Assembly: GCF_017916505.1 (NCBI RefSeq)
Contig: NZ_JAFMSZ010000004.1
Location: 219,680-283,679 of the forward strand
Reading direction: 5' to 3'
Length of the DNA stretch: 64,000 nucleotides
From: Naasia sp. SYSU D00057
GTDB taxonomy: Bacteria > Actinomycetota > Actinomycetes > Actinomycetales > Microbacteriaceae
The first letter of the stretch is position 1. Each line of letters begins with the position of its first letter. The notes beneath the pieces were generated by a model. The model was not told the DNA's origin, did not search any database, and saw only the letters and a list, made by a program, of their open reading frames with translations. Below are positions 1 through 8,474 of the stretch, piece after piece. Position numbers and translations under genes: made by a program.

Positions 1-1585
1 CGGGGCCACCAAGCCCAGCGAGGACGTCGTCGCGCAGGGCCTCGAGGCGGCGAAGCCGTTCCTCAAGCAGCTCGTCGACGCGCAGGCCTCGCTCGCCGCG
101 CAGGCGGCGAAGGAGGTCCGCGAGTACCCGGTCTTCCTGCCCTACTCCGATGAGGCGTTCGCGGCCGTCGCCGCGCTCGCCGAGGAGGAGCTCACCTCGA
201 TCTACCAGATCGCGGGCAAGGTCGAGCGCCAGAACGCCGACGACGCCCTCAAGGAGCGCGTCAAGGCGCAGATCGCGGAGAAGGTCGAGGCCGGCGAGCT
301 CGGCGCCGACCTCCTCGGTCAGATCAGCGCGGCGTACAAGGCCGTCACCAAGAAGGTCGTCCGCGGCCGGATCCTCCGCGAGGGCGTCCGCATGGACGGC
401 CGCGGCCTCGCCGACATCCGCCCGCTCGACGCCGAGGTCGCGGTCATCCCGCGCGTCCACGGCTCCGCGATCTTCCAGCGCGGCGAGACGCAGATCCTCG
501 GCGTCACCACGCTGAACATGCTCAAGATGGAGCAGCAGATCGACTCGCTGTCGCCCGTCACCAGCAAGCGCTACCTGCACCACTACAACTTCCCGCCCTA
601 CTCGACCGGTGAGACCGGCCGCGTCGGGTCGCCGAAGCGTCGCGAGATCGGGCACGGCTTCCTCGCCGAGCGCGCCCTCGTGCCGGTGCTGCCCTCCCGC
701 GAGGAGTTCCCCTACGCGATCCGCCAGGTGTCCGAGGCTCTCGGCTCCAACGGCTCGACGTCGATGGGCTCCGTCTGCGCATCCACCCTCGCGCTGCTCA
801 ACGCCGGTGTGCCGCTGCGCGCCCCGGTCGCGGGCATCGCGATGGGCCTCGTCTCCGACACGGTCGACGGCGAGACCCGCTACGCGGCGCTGACCGACAT
901 TCTGGGCGCCGAGGACGCTCTCGGCGACATGGACTTCAAGGTCGCCGGCACGAGCGACTTCGTCACCGCGATCCAGCTCGACACCAAGCTGTCCGGCCTC
1001 CCGTCGAGCGTGCTCCAGGGCGCGCTGACGCAGGCCAAGGAGGCGCGCACGGCGATCCTCGCGGTGCTGAACGCGGCGATCGACGGCCCGGACGAGATGG
1101 CGCCGACCGCCCCGCGCGTGATCAGCGTGCAGATCCCGGTCGACAAGATCGGCGAGCTGATCGGTCCCAAGGGCAAGACGATCAACCAGATCCAGGACGA
1201 CACCGGCGCCGACATCTCCATCGAGGAGGACGGCACCGTCTACATCGGGGCGACGGACGGCGAGTCCGCGGAGGCGGCGCGCAGCGCGGTCAACGCGATC
1301 GCCAACCCGCACAACCCCGAGGTCGGCGAGCGGTTCCTCGGGACCGTCGTCAAGCTGGCCGCGTTCGGCGCGTTCGTCTCGCTCATGCCCGGCCGCGACG
1401 GCCTGCTGCACATCTCCGAGGTGCGCAAGCTCGCCGGCGGCAAGCGGGTCGAGAACGTCGAGGATGTCCTCGGTGTCGGCCAGAAGATCCAGGTCGAGAT
1501 CACCAAGGTGGACGACCGCGGCAAGCTGTCGCTCGCCCCGGTGATCGAGGAGGCCGCCGAGTCGGAGCCCGCCGCGGCGATCTGA
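1..1585 (+). CDS. pnp: Polyribonucleotide nucleotidyltransferase (PNPase), 5' truncated by window edge
   Basis: The reading frame is open from base 2, so the N-terminal RNase PH domain lies mostly outside the window and 527 residues remain. The visible part holds the linker domain, the second RNase PH domain (from about residue 130 of the fragment, [12 protein letters not shown]), the conserved [19 protein letters not shown] segment, a KH domain with [11 protein letters not shown], and a C-terminal S1 domain with [13 protein letters not shown] and DGLLHISEV. PNPase degrades RNA from the 3' end by phosphorolysis. A strong intrinsic terminator follows the stop codon. Identification is secure; only the start is missing. 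Confidence 0.98.
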   Translation, partial: GATKPSEDVVAQGLEAAKPFLKQLVDAQASLAAQAAKEVREYPVFLPYSDEAFAAVAALAEEELTSIYQIAGKVERQNADDALKERVKAQIAEKVEAGELGADLLGQISAAYKAVTKKVVRGRILREGVRMDGRGLADIRPLDAEVAVIPRVHGSAIFQRGETQILGVTTLNMLKMEQQIDSLSPVTSKRYLHHYNFPPYSTGETGRVGSPKRREIGHGFLAERALVPVLPSREEFPYAIRQVSEALGSNGSTSMGSVCASTLALLNAGVPLRAPVAGIAMGLVSDTVDGETRYAALTDILGAEDALGDMDFKVAGTSDFVTAIQLDTKLSGLPSSVLQGALTQAKEARTAILAVLNAAIDGPDEMAPTAPRVISVQIPVDKIGELIGPKGKTINQIQDDTGADISIEEDGTVYIGATDGESAEAARSAVNAIANPHNPEVGERFLGTVVKLAAFGAFVSLMPGRDGLLHISEVRKLAGGKRVENVEDVLGVGQKIQVEITKVDDRGKLSLAPVIEEAAESEPAAAI

Positions 1586-1601
1586 TTCCGGTCCCATCCA
1601 C

Positions 1602-1632
1602 AAGGCCCGTCCCGCGAAGCGGGGCGGGCCTT
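1602..1632 (+). terminator. Intrinsic terminator after pnp
   Basis: Two 14-base arms (1602-1615 and 1619-1632) form a stem with one G-T wobble and a 3-base loop, 16 bases after the pnp stop. There is no long T run, as is common in high-GC actinobacteria. Confidence 0.85.
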
Positions 1633-1682
1633 CGCCGTTGCCGTGCCTCCCTTCGGGGGCGCGGGTGGGGGAGCTGACCCCA

Positions 1683-1688
1683 TACACT
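1683..1688 (+). promoter_or_regulatory. -10 hexamer TACACT upstream of first aldo/keto reductase
   Basis: TACACT lies 32 bases before the ATG at 1721. Unlike most promoters here it leaves a short leader, which carries the Shine-Dalgarno AAGGAGG at about 1710-1716. Confidence 0.5.
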
Positions 1689-1720
1689 CGCACGAGGGAC
1701 CCCATCGAGAAGGAGGCGCG

Positions 1721-2662
1721 ATGAGCCCTGTGGCCCCCGCGCCGCTGCGCCGTCAGATCGGCACCACCGGTGTCGGCGTGTTCCCGTACGGCATCGACGG
1801 ATCCGTCTTCGGCTGGACCGCCGGCTTCGAGGCGGCGATCGACGTGCTCGACGAGTTCCACGGCGCCGGCGGCACGCTGATCAGCACCGCCGACCACTAC
1901 GCCGGCGGCCGCAGCGAGGTCATGATCGGAGCCTGGCTGGCGCGGCACCCGCAGCGCGAGCAGGTCGTGGTCGCGACCAAGATCGGCCGTCACCCCGATG
2001 CTCCGGGACTCCGTGCGGGCAGCATCGGCGCCGCTGTCGCGGCGTCGCTCGAGCGGCTCCGCACCGACTACATCGACCTGCTCTCCTTCGACGGCGACCA
2101 CCCGGAGACGCCCCTCGAGGAGAGCCTCACGGCGGTCGCCGAGCTGATGGCCGCGGGCCGGGTGCGGCACCTCTCGGTGTCCGACTTCTCCGGCGCCCGC
2201 CTTCTCGAGGCCCGGCGGGTCGCGGCGTCCCTCGGGCTGCCCGCTCCCCAGGCGGTGTTCGCCGAGTACAACCTCATGGAGCGCAAGCGCTACGAGACCG
2301 AGCTGGCGCCGATCGTCGCGAGCGAGCAGCTGGGCGCGGTCGCGCGCCTGCCCCTCGCGAGCGGCTACCTGCGCGGCGACTTCCGCACCCGGGACGACCT
2401 GCCGAGCTCCCCGATGTTCGCCGGGGCGCTTCGGTACGTCGGCCGCCGGGGCAACAAGGTGCTGGAGGCCCTCGAGACCATCTCGCACGAGGTGGGGGAG
2501 AACATCGGCAGGGTCGCGATCGCCTGGATCCTCAGCCGTCCCGGCATCGCCGCCGTCGTCGTCCGGGCGAAGGACGGGCCCGCGCTGCTCGACCAGCTGC
2601 CGTCCGTCGAGCTCATGCTCACCCGCCACCAGCTGGCGATGCTCGACCGCGTCACCGCCTGA
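1721..2662 (+). CDS. Aldo/keto reductase family protein with altered catalytic tetrad
   Basis: The 313-residue protein has the AKR (TIM-barrel) pattern: STADHYAGGRSE at about residues 55-66, VATKIG near 85-89, YIDLLSFDGDHPETPLEES near 117-135. The start is set by an AAGGAGG sequence eight bases or less before ATG 1721. AKRs normally use Asp, Tyr, Lys and His. Here Tyr60 and Lys87 are present, but the Asp position (five residues before Tyr) is Ser55 and the usual His of the LxxxH segment aligns with Asp124. It is therefore AKR by fold, but ordinary NADPH-dependent carbonyl reduction is doubtful. A paralogue follows directly. Confidence 0.85.
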   Translation: MSPVAPAPLRRQIGTTGVGVFPYGIDGSVFGWTAGFEAAIDVLDEFHGAGGTLISTADHYAGGRSEVMIGAWLARHPQREQVVVATKIGRHPDAPGLRAGSIGAAVAASLERLRTDYIDLLSFDGDHPETPLEESLTAVAELMAAGRVRHLSVSDFSGARLLEARRVAASLGLPAPQAVFAEYNLMERKRYETELAPIVASEQLGAVARLPLASGYLRGDFRTRDDLPSSPMFAGALRYVGRRGNKVLEALETISHEVGENIGRVAIAWILSRPGIAAVVVRAKDGPALLDQLPSVELMLTRHQLAMLDRVTA

Positions 2663-2745
2663 GCTTTGCGCGAAACCCCTGATGCCCGCCTGAACTGGGG
2701 GTGCTGATGGCCGAAGGTCCCGGCCGTCGTCCGGTTCGCGGCCCG

Positions 2746-2751
2746 TAGACT
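2746..2751 (+). promoter_or_regulatory. -10 hexamer TAGACT upstream of second aldo/keto reductase
   Basis: A TANNNT hexamer sits 57 bases before the GTG at 2809 in the 146-base gap between the two AKR genes. It suggests separate transcription of the second gene. Confidence 0.45.
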
Positions 2752-2808
2752 CGCCTTCTGCGAGCGTCTGCGCGTCCCGCGCGGACCTGTCGGGACGGAG
2801 GGGCGCCT

Positions 2809-4017
2809 GTGACGGACGACCGCGCCCCGCGCCCCGACGCGGACCACCGCCCGGAGCGCCGGGAGGACCCCGGCAACCGCACTCTGCAGGTTCCGCTCTG
2901 GGACTGGCCGGCCGAGGCCGAGCACGAGCAGACCGCCGCGCCGGTGGCCCCGCAGCCGTCGCCCGTCGCCGTCGAGGTGCGCGAGGTCGAGCCCGCGGTC
3001 GACGAGGCGCTCACCGTCATCGCCGGCTCGCTGGCGGAGATGGCGGCCACCGAGACCCGTCCGCTCCTCGACCCGCCGGAGCGCCGGCCCCGCCTGCGGC
3101 GGATCGGCGACACCGACCTCGCCGTGTTCCCCGTCGTCCTCGGCGGCAGCACCTTCGGATGGACGGCGAGCGCGGACGCGACAGCCGGCATCCTCGACGC
3201 CTACGTCGACGCGGGCGGCAACGCGATCGACACCGCCGACTCCTACTCCGCCGGCCGCAGCGAGACCCTCGTCGGCGCCTGGCTCCGCTCCCGCCGCAAC
3301 CGCGACCGGATCGTGCTCTCGACGAAGATCTCCGGCAGCGCGGAGAACCCGGGCCTGTCCGCCCAGAGCATCGTCCGCTCGGCCGAGGCGTCCCTCACCC
3401 GGCTCGGCGTCGACTCGGTCGACCTCCTCGTCTTCGCCGCCGACGACCCGAGCGTCCCCCTCGAGGAGAGCCTCACCGCCGCGGACTCGCTGCTGCGCAG
3501 CGGCAAGGTCCGGCACCTCGCCGCATCCGCGTTCTCCCCGGAGCGCCTCATGGAGGCCCGCATCACCTCGGGGCAGCTGATCCTGCCCCGGTTCGCCGGC
3601 ATCCAGGCGCACTACAACCTGCTGCACCGCGAGGAGTTCGAGCACCGGCTGTTCCCGGTCGCGAAGGCGCAGGGTCTCGCGGTGCTGCCCTACGTCGCCC
3701 TCGCGAACGGCTTCCTGTCCGGCAAGTACCGGTCGAGGAGCGGCCGGGGAGCCGACGCCCACTCCCGGTCCGCGCTCATCGAGCAGCACCTCACGAAGCG
3801 CGGCTTCCGCGTGCTGTCGGCCCTCGACGAGGTGGCGCAGCAGCAGGGCGTCGCTCCGGCGACCGTCGCCCTCGCCTGGCTGCTCACGAAGCCGCTCGTC
3901 ACCGCGCCGGTCGCGAGCGCGAGCAGGCCCGAGCAGGTCGCCGACCTCGTCGCGGCCGCCGAGGTGCACCTCACGCGCTCGCAGGTCGCCGCTCTCGACC
4001 GCGCCTCCGAGCACTGA
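2809..4017 (+). CDS. Aldo/keto reductase paralogue with about 95-residue N-terminal extension
   Basis: The 402-residue product starts at GTG 2809, preceded by a purine-rich GGGACGGAGGGG stretch. Residues 1-95 are acidic, Pro/Arg-rich and lack recognisable domain features; the AKR barrel begins near residue 98 (RIGDTDLAVFPVVLGGS). Asp141, Tyr146 (DTADSYSAGRSE) and Lys173 (STKIS) are kept, but the position of the catalytic His is Ala210 (DLLVFAADDPSVPLEES; relatives usually read HFDDP here). It clearly shares ancestry with the preceding gene, with the same GRSE and PLEESLT blocks. Role unknown; it may bind NADPH or a ligand without normal turnover. Confidence 0.83.
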   Translation: MTDDRAPRPDADHRPERREDPGNRTLQVPLWDWPAEAEHEQTAAPVAPQPSPVAVEVREVEPAVDEALTVIAGSLAEMAATETRPLLDPPERRPRLRRIGDTDLAVFPVVLGGSTFGWTASADATAGILDAYVDAGGNAIDTADSYSAGRSETLVGAWLRSRRNRDRIVLSTKISGSAENPGLSAQSIVRSAEASLTRLGVDSVDLLVFAADDPSVPLEESLTAADSLLRSGKVRHLAASAFSPERLMEARITSGQLILPRFAGIQAHYNLLHREEFEHRLFPVAKAQGLAVLPYVALANGFLSGKYRSRSGRGADAHSRSALIEQHLTKRGFRVLSALDEVAQQQGVAPATVALAWLLTKPLVTAPVASASRPEQVADLVAAAEVHLTRSQVAALDRASEH

Positions 4018-4080
4018 CGGCGAGGGCGGATCTGCGGAGCGTCTCGCCCGGCGGATCAGCTCGATCGAGGCGGGGATCGC

Positions 4081-4157
4081 TTCAGCAGGAACGCAAGGCA
4101 TTCAGCAGGCGAAACCTGACCGCCGGCTACTGCTGAGGCGGGTTTGTTCCTGCTGAA
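4081..4157. repeat. 77-bp TTCAGCAGG hairpin element, copy 1
   Basis: Arms read R1 4081-4089, R2 4101-4110, L1 4128-4137, L2 4149-4157. The outer arms extend to a perfect 12-bp complement (4081-4092 with 4146-4157), because the AAC after R1 is matched by GTT before L2, where other copies have CA and TG. It lies in the 578-base gap between the convergent AKR and tetR genes. Confidence 0.8.
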
Positions 4158-4180
4158 CCAGGGTCCCAATCAGGCCCGGT

Positions 4181-4380
4181 GCCTGCTGAGCCCGCCCCGT
4201 GCCTGCTGAGCCCGCCCGGTGCCTGCTGAAGCCCGCCCGGCGCTTGCTGAGCCCGGCCGGCGCCTGCTGAGCCCGCCCCGTGCCTGCTGAGCCGGCCCGG
4301 CGCCTGCTGAGCCCGCCCCGTGCCTGCTGAGCCCGCCCGGTGCCTTCTGAGCCGGCCCGGTGCCTGCTGAGCCGGCCGGC
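4181..4380. repeat. Tandem array of ten L arms, 20-bp period
   Basis: Ten head-to-tail units of about GCCTGCTGAGCCCGCCCGGT begin at 4181, 4201, 4221, 4242, 4262, 4282, 4302, 4322, 4342 and 4362. The spacing is 20 bases with one step of 21. Two units carry single changes in the core (CTTGCTGA, CCTTCTGA). It looks like a one-sided expansion of the L half of the adjacent hairpin element. Short open frames through it are repeat artefacts. Confidence 0.85.
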
Positions 4381-4397
4381 GCGCAGGCGACAAGCCC

Positions 4398-4474
4398 TTC
4401 AGCAGGCATCCGGGGCGTTCAGCAGGAAGAATCGGCCCTGCCGTCACTGCTGAAGGCGTTCGGTGCCTGCTGAA
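4398..4474. repeat. 77-bp TTCAGCAGG hairpin element, copy 2
   Basis: R1 4398-4408 is a perfect 11-base complement of L2 4464-4474; R2 is at 4418-4426 and L1 at 4447-4454. Degenerate L-like units (GCTGAACC, CCTGCTGAACC) continue to about 4520. Bases 4521-4595 before the tetR stop hold only weak remnants. Confidence 0.8.
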
Positions 4475-4595
4475 CCGAGCCCGATCACCGCTGAACCCGG
4501 CCCGATCGCCTGCTGAACCCAGCCCGATCACCGCCGAACCCAGCCCTTCCTCGGACCCGCCGCAACTCGTGCTGAGAGCCCTCAGCGGAGAGCGT

Positions 4596-5222
4596 TCAGC
4601 CGAGCGCCTCGCGGAGCACGCGCTCGGCGGCGCGGGTGAGCGCGGAGGTCGCCGCGATCGGGTCGCCGGCGTAGCCGCCCGCCATCGCGCCGTCCCGCAG
4701 CAGGTAGAGCTCGTCGGCCGCCGCGCCCGGCGTCGGATGGCCGACGCGCTCGAGGAGCGACTCCAGGAAGGAGGTGAACCAGTCGCGGTGCGCGACGATC
4801 GCGCGGCGGACGGGGTGAGCCGGATCCGGGAACTCGGCCGCCGCGTTGATGAACGGGCAGCCACGGAAGTCGAGGCGATTGGTGTCGGAGATGATCGTGT
4901 CGACCAGCGTGCGCAGCGTCGCGGCCGGGTCCGGAGCGGTGCGCTCGAGCTCGGTGAGCGACTCGCGGATCTGCCGGTCGCGTCCCACGATGTACTCGAG
5001 GATGAGCGTGTCCTTCGACCCGTACTGCTTGTAGAAGGTGGCCTTCGTGACGCCCGCCTCGGCGATGATCCGGTCGATGCCGACCATGTTGATGCCCTCG
5101 GCGTAGAAGAGCTCGTCGGCCACTTCGAGCAGGCGGACCTTCGCCGCAGAGGGGCGCCGGGCGGCTGGGATGGGGGCGTCAGCCGCCACGGCGTCTCTCT
5201 TCCTGGCCATAGGGGTGGCCAT
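4596..5222 (-). CDS. TetR/AcrR-family transcriptional regulator
   Basis: The 208-residue protein has an N-terminal three-helix DNA-binding domain ending in EAGVTKATFYKQYGSKDTLI (about residues 52-71), the classic TetR recognition helix and YxxxxSK motif. The C-terminal ligand-binding domain (CPFINAAAEFPDPAHPVR) is of the type seen in many uncharacterised AcrR regulators. The start could be ATG 5222 or ATG 5210; neither has a good Shine-Dalgarno. It faces the M16 peptidase gene across a 225-base region containing a palindromic operator, and probably represses itself. Ligand unknown. Confidence 0.9.
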   Translation of the reverse strand: MATPMARKRDAVAADAPIPAARRPSAAKVRLLEVADELFYAEGINMVGIDRIIAEAGVTKATFYKQYGSKDTLILEYIVGRDRQIRESLTELERTAPDPAATLRTLVDTIISDTNRLDFRGCPFINAAAEFPDPAHPVRRAIVAHRDWFTSFLESLLERVGHPTPGAAADELYLLRDGAMAGGYAGDPIAATSALTRAAERVLREALG

Positions 5223-5292
5223 CGCGCCCGGGCACAGAGCACCGGGCGACGAGGGACCGCACGGCTTGGGGAGAGCCGGGCGATCCGCGCGA

Positions 5293-5315
5293 AACCAGGG
5301 TGGGGAGCCCTGGTT
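5293..5315 (-). promoter_or_regulatory. 8-bp inverted repeat in the tetR leader
   Basis: AACCAGGG (5293-5300) and CCCTGGTT (5308-5315) form a perfect stem with a 7-base loop between the predicted tetR start of transcription and its start codon. It may be a leader hairpin or a second protein-binding site. Confidence 0.4.
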
Positions 5316-5338
5316 GATCCGGGGGGATCGTGAGTCCG

Positions 5339-5344
5339 AATGTA
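5339..5344 (-). promoter_or_regulatory. -10 hexamer of the tetR promoter
   Basis: On the minus strand this reads TACATT. A -35 placed 17 bases upstream would fall at 5362-5367, inside the palindrome at 5358-5371, so regulator binding there would block polymerase. Confidence 0.45.
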
Positions 5345-5357
5345 GCAGAGCAGGGGG

Positions 5358-5371
5358 ACAGACCAGTCTGT
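5358..5371. promoter_or_regulatory. TetR-type operator palindrome
   Basis: ACAGAC-CA-GTCTGT has perfect 6-base arms around a 2-base centre, a shape and size typical of TetR-family operators. It overlaps the likely -35 of tetR and is about 65 bases upstream of the M16 peptidase -10 element, so autoregulation is the simplest reading. Confidence 0.6.
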
Positions 5372-5434
5372 TTGTCCTCATTTCGACCCACCCCAGTTCG
5401 GGTGGCCTGCCGAGCCGGGTTTCGAGCGGTGACG

Positions 5435-5440
5435 TAGGGT
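5435..5440 (+). promoter_or_regulatory. -10 hexamer TAGGGT, leaderless start of M16 peptidase
   Basis: TAGGGT ends seven bases before ATG 5448, placing the transcription start at or next to the start codon. Confidence 0.6.
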
Positions 5441-5447
5441 GGAATCG

Positions 5448-6806
5448 ATGTCCGGCGCGGTCGCTCTTCCCCTCGACGAGCGCGAACTCTCCCTCTCCCT
5501 CGACGGCTCCAGGATGCGCCGCAGCATCCTCCCTTCCGGCATCCGGGTGCTCTCCGAGCAGGTGGCGGGGGCGCGCAGCGCGACCGTCGGCTTCTGGGTG
5601 CCGGTCGGCTCGCGCGACGAGGGACCCGAGGCGCTCGGCTCCACCCACTTCCTCGAGCACCTGCTGTTCAAGGGCACCGAGCGGCGCAGCGCGCTCGACA
5701 TCGCGGTGGCCTTCGACTCCGTCGGCGGCGAGCACAACGCGGCGACCGCCAAGGAGTACACCTGCTACTACGCCAAGGTCCGCAGTCAGGACCTGGGCAT
5801 GGCCGTCGACGTCCTCGCCGACATGGTGGCCGCGTCCGTGCTCGACGCCGAGGAGTTCGAGCTCGAGCGGGGCGTCATCCTCGACGAGCTGGCGATGGCG
5901 GAGGACGACCCCGCCGACGTGGCGAACGAGCGGCTCTTCGAAGCGGTCCTCGGGCACCACCCCCTGGGCCGGCCGATCGGCGGCAGCCCGGCGACGATCG
6001 AGCGGGCCACCCGCGACAGCGTCGCCGTCCACTACCGCGAGGCCTACCGTCCGTCCCGGCTCGTCGTGACGGCGGCCGGGGGAGTGGACCACGACGAGCT
6101 GATCCGCGGCGTCGAGCTGGGCCTTCGCGATGCGGGCTGGAACCTCGAAGACGAGGCGGCGCCCGAGGCCCGCCGCCCCGCCGACCCGGCCCCGCTGGTC
6201 CGGGGCGCGGCGCGCACCATCGTCGAGCGCCCCCTCGAGCAGACGCACCTCCTCCTCGGCGTGCCCGCGCTCGTCGCGGACGACGACCGGCGCGCGGCCC
6301 TCGCGGTGCTGAACGCCATCCTCGGCGGCGGGATGTCGTCCCGCCTCTTCCAGGAGGTGCGCGAGAAGCGCGGCCTCGCCTACTCGGTCTACTCGTTCGC
6401 CACGTCCTTCTCCGACGCGGGACTGTTCGGGCTCTACGCCGCGACCGCGCCCCAGCACACCGGGACGGTCGCCGAGCTGCTCCTCCGCGAGTTCGCCGGA
6501 CTCGCCGAGCGCGGCGTGGCCGGCGACGAGCTGCGCCGCGCCGTCGGGCAGCTGGCCGGGTCCTCCGCGCTCGCGCTCGAGGACTCGGACGTGCGGATGT
6601 CGCGGCTGGCGCGCGCCGAGATCGGCACCGGCGAGTTCATCGATCTCGACGAGCAGGTCCGCCGCTACGAGGCGGTCACCGCGGACGGCGTCCAGGAGCT
6701 CGCCGCCGAGCTCCTCGCCCGCCCGCGCTCGGTCACCGCCGTCGGCAGCGCCGACCGGCAGCAGCTGGACGCCGCCCTCGCCGCGGCCGAGCCGGTGTCC
6801 GCCTGA
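5448..6806 (+). CDS. M16-family zinc metallopeptidase
   Basis: The 452-residue protein has the inverted zinc site HFLEH (His67, Glu70, His71) and the downstream Glu-containing segment ERGVILDELAMAEDDP expected to supply the third ligand. The C-terminal half carries the SSRLFQEVREKRGLAYSVYSF motif of processing-peptidase-like proteins. ATG 5448 is preferred over an in-frame GTG at 5439 because the TAGGGT hexamer would place transcription start at 5448. This peptidase normally lies between pnp and dapB in actinobacteria; here AKR and TetR genes are also present. Its substrate is not established. Confidence 0.93.
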   Translation: MSGAVALPLDERELSLSLDGSRMRRSILPSGIRVLSEQVAGARSATVGFWVPVGSRDEGPEALGSTHFLEHLLFKGTERRSALDIAVAFDSVGGEHNAATAKEYTCYYAKVRSQDLGMAVDVLADMVAASVLDAEEFELERGVILDELAMAEDDPADVANERLFEAVLGHHPLGRPIGGSPATIERATRDSVAVHYREAYRPSRLVVTAAGGVDHDELIRGVELGLRDAGWNLEDEAAPEARRPADPAPLVRGAARTIVERPLEQTHLLLGVPALVADDDRRAALAVLNAILGGGMSSRLFQEVREKRGLAYSVYSFATSFSDAGLFGLYAATAPQHTGTVAELLLREFAGLAERGVAGDELRRAVGQLAGSSALALEDSDVRMSRLARAEIGTGEFIDLDEQVRRYEAVTADGVQELAAELLARPRSVTAVGSADRQQLDAALAAAEPVSA

Positions 6807-6828
6807 TGCGCGCTCCACGAAAGGGACG

Positions 6829-7434
6829 ATGATGTCTCACTACCTCTACCTGGTCCGGCACGGCGAGCAGCAGGACGCCGAGCACGGCATGCCGGACGGC
6901 CCCCTGTCGGGTCGCGGCCGCCGGCAGGCCGAGCTGATCGCCCACCGCCTCAGCGGCGTCCCGTTCAGCGGCGCCTGGCACTCCCCGCTGCGGCGCGCGG
7001 AGGAGACCGCCCAGGTGTTCTCCGAGCTGATGCCGGCGCTCCAGCCGGAGCCCTCCGCCCTCCTGTTCGACTGCGTCCCGTCCGGGCCGAGCCCCGACAT
7101 GCCGCACGCGTTCGAGTCCTGGTTCCACTCGGTGACCGAGGCGCAGATCGAGGCGGGCCGCGCCCAGATGGCCGATGCTGTCTCCGAGTGGTTCTCCCCT
7201 GGCCGCGGCGAGCGGCACGAGCTGCTAATCACCCACAACTTCGTGATCGCCTGGTTCGTCCGCCACGTCTTCGACGCCCCCGAGTGGCGCTGGCTCGGCG
7301 TGAACCAGGCCAACTGCGGCCTGACGATCATCCGCGTGCGCTCGGCGAAGCCGCCCGTGCTCGTCGCCCACAACGACCTCGCCCACCTTCCGGTGGAGCT
7401 CCGCACCGGTCTCCCGGAACAGCAGCCGGTTTGA
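6829..7434 (+). CDS. Histidine phosphatase family (phosphoglycerate mutase-like) protein
   Basis: The 201-residue protein begins YLYLVRHGEQ, with the phospho-accepting His in RHG (His11). The second catalytic His is in LLITHNFVIAWFVRH. The acid/base Glu and Arg pocket is implied by SPLRRAEETAQ. Members hydrolyse phosphomonoesters, and the substrate cannot be told from sequence. Two adjacent ATGs (6829, 6832) both follow a GAAAGGGA Shine-Dalgarno. It starts 22 bases after the M16 gene, so co-transcription is likely. Confidence 0.92.
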   Translation: MMSHYLYLVRHGEQQDAEHGMPDGPLSGRGRRQAELIAHRLSGVPFSGAWHSPLRRAEETAQVFSELMPALQPEPSALLFDCVPSGPSPDMPHAFESWFHSVTEAQIEAGRAQMADAVSEWFSPGRGERHELLITHNFVIAWFVRHVFDAPEWRWLGVNQANCGLTIIRVRSAKPPVLVAHNDLAHLPVELRTGLPEQQPV

Positions 7435-7535
7435 GTTCCGGGCGCCCCGCTGCTGCGCCGAGTGCTGCCTCGAACACCGGATGCGGCCCGGGCAACGGGC
7501 GCATTCGGTGCCGCAGGGCGCACTCGGCGACGAGC

Positions 7536-7612
7536 TTCAGCAGGAGCCGGGCCCATCCAGCAGGCGGATAGCCGCCGCTTCTGCCTGCTGGACCTCCTCC
7601 GTGCCTGCTGAA
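7536..7612. repeat. 77-bp TTCAGCAGG hairpin element, copy 3
   Basis: R1 7536-7544, R2 7556-7565, L1 7583-7592, L2 7604-7612. R2 is TCCAGCAGGC and L1 is GCCTGCTGGA: both differ from the usual TTCAGCAGGC/GCCTGCTGAA at the paired position, a compensatory change. It fills the middle of the 221-base gap before dapB. Confidence 0.85.
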
Positions 7613-7643
7613 CGCGAGAGGAAGAGGGCGACGGGCCGATTGC

Positions 7644-7649
7644 TAGGGT
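7644..7649 (+). promoter_or_regulatory. -10 hexamer TAGGGT, leaderless start of dapB
   Basis: The hexamer ends six bases before GTG 7656. Confidence 0.6.
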
Positions 7650-7655
7650 TGGCAC

Positions 7656-8474
7656 GTGGAGACAGCGCCCATCACCCGCGTCGCGATCGCCGGGGCGACG
7701 GGACGGATGGGCTCCCTCGCCGCTCGGCTCGTCGAGGCGACGGACGGCTTCGAGCTCGCCGCGCGGCTCGACTCCCGGACGGGCCTCGAGGCGATGGACG
7801 ACGCCGACCTCCTCGTCGACTTCACGCTGCCGCAGGTGTCGCCTTCCATCGTCGAGCACGCCGTCGCCGCCGGGCTTCCGGCCGTCGTCGGAACCTCGGG
7901 ATGGTCGAGCGAGCGCATCGACGGCCTCCGCCGGCGGGTCGGCGACGGACCGGGGGTGCTGATCGTCCCCAACTTCTCGGTCGGCTCCGTGCTCGCCACC
8001 GCCTTCGCCGCGATGGCGGCCCGCTTCTTCGACTCGATCGAGATCGTGGAGGCCCACCACGCCGGGAAGGTCGACTCGCCGTCAGGCACCGCGGTGCGCA
8101 CCGCCGAGCTGATCGCCGCCGCCCGCGCCGACCTGGGACCGGTCGCCGCTCCGCACGCCGACCAGCGAGCGAGGGGCCAGCAGGTCGGCAGCGTGCCCGT
8201 CCACTCGCTGCGCCTCGCCGGTGTGGTCGCCCAGCAGGACGTGCACTTCGGCGGCACGGGCGAGGTGCTCACGCTCACCCACCAGACGGTGGACTCGTCC
8301 GCCTACGAGGCCGGCCTGCTGCTCGCGCTGCGCGCGGTCCCGCGCCTGCGCGGAGTGAGCATCGGACTCGACACCCTCCTCGATCTGCGGCTCGTGCCGC
8401 CCGCCCGCTCCGCGGCCGGCCCGGTCGCGGATGGCGGGATCTCGGGCCAGGCCGCGACCGCCACCTCCGCGTGA
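7656..8474 (+). CDS. dapB: 4-hydroxy-tetrahydrodipicolinate reductase
   Basis: The 272-residue enzyme reduces the dapA product in the diaminopimelate/lysine pathway using NAD(P)H. It shows the N-terminal nucleotide-binding loop AIAGATGRMG (residues 10-19), the DFTLP motif and the DapB signature EAHHAGKVDSPSGTA, with its catalytic His pair and Lys. GTG 7656 is chosen because a TAGGGT hexamer lies six bases upstream. The stop overlaps the next gene by four bases (GTGA). dapA and dapF are also in this window. Confidence 0.96.
   Translation: METAPITRVAIAGATGRMGSLAARLVEATDGFELAARLDSRTGLEAMDDADLLVDFTLPQVSPSIVEHAVAAGLPAVVGTSGWSSERIDGLRRRVGDGPGVLIVPNFSVGSVLATAFAAMAARFFDSIEIVEAHHAGKVDSPSGTAVRTAELIAAARADLGPVAAPHADQRARGQQVGSVPVHSLRLAGVVAQQDVHFGGTGEVLTLTHQTVDSSAYEAGLLLALRAVPRLRGVSIGLDTLLDLRLVPPARSAAGPVADGGISGQAATATSA

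Noticed and set aside
4170..4409. Repetitive open frame on the minus strand in the first repeat cluster
   Set aside because: The product is only the 20-bp repeat translated in a drifting frame (Gly/Ser/Ala/Gln), with no start signal; the DNA repeat explains it.
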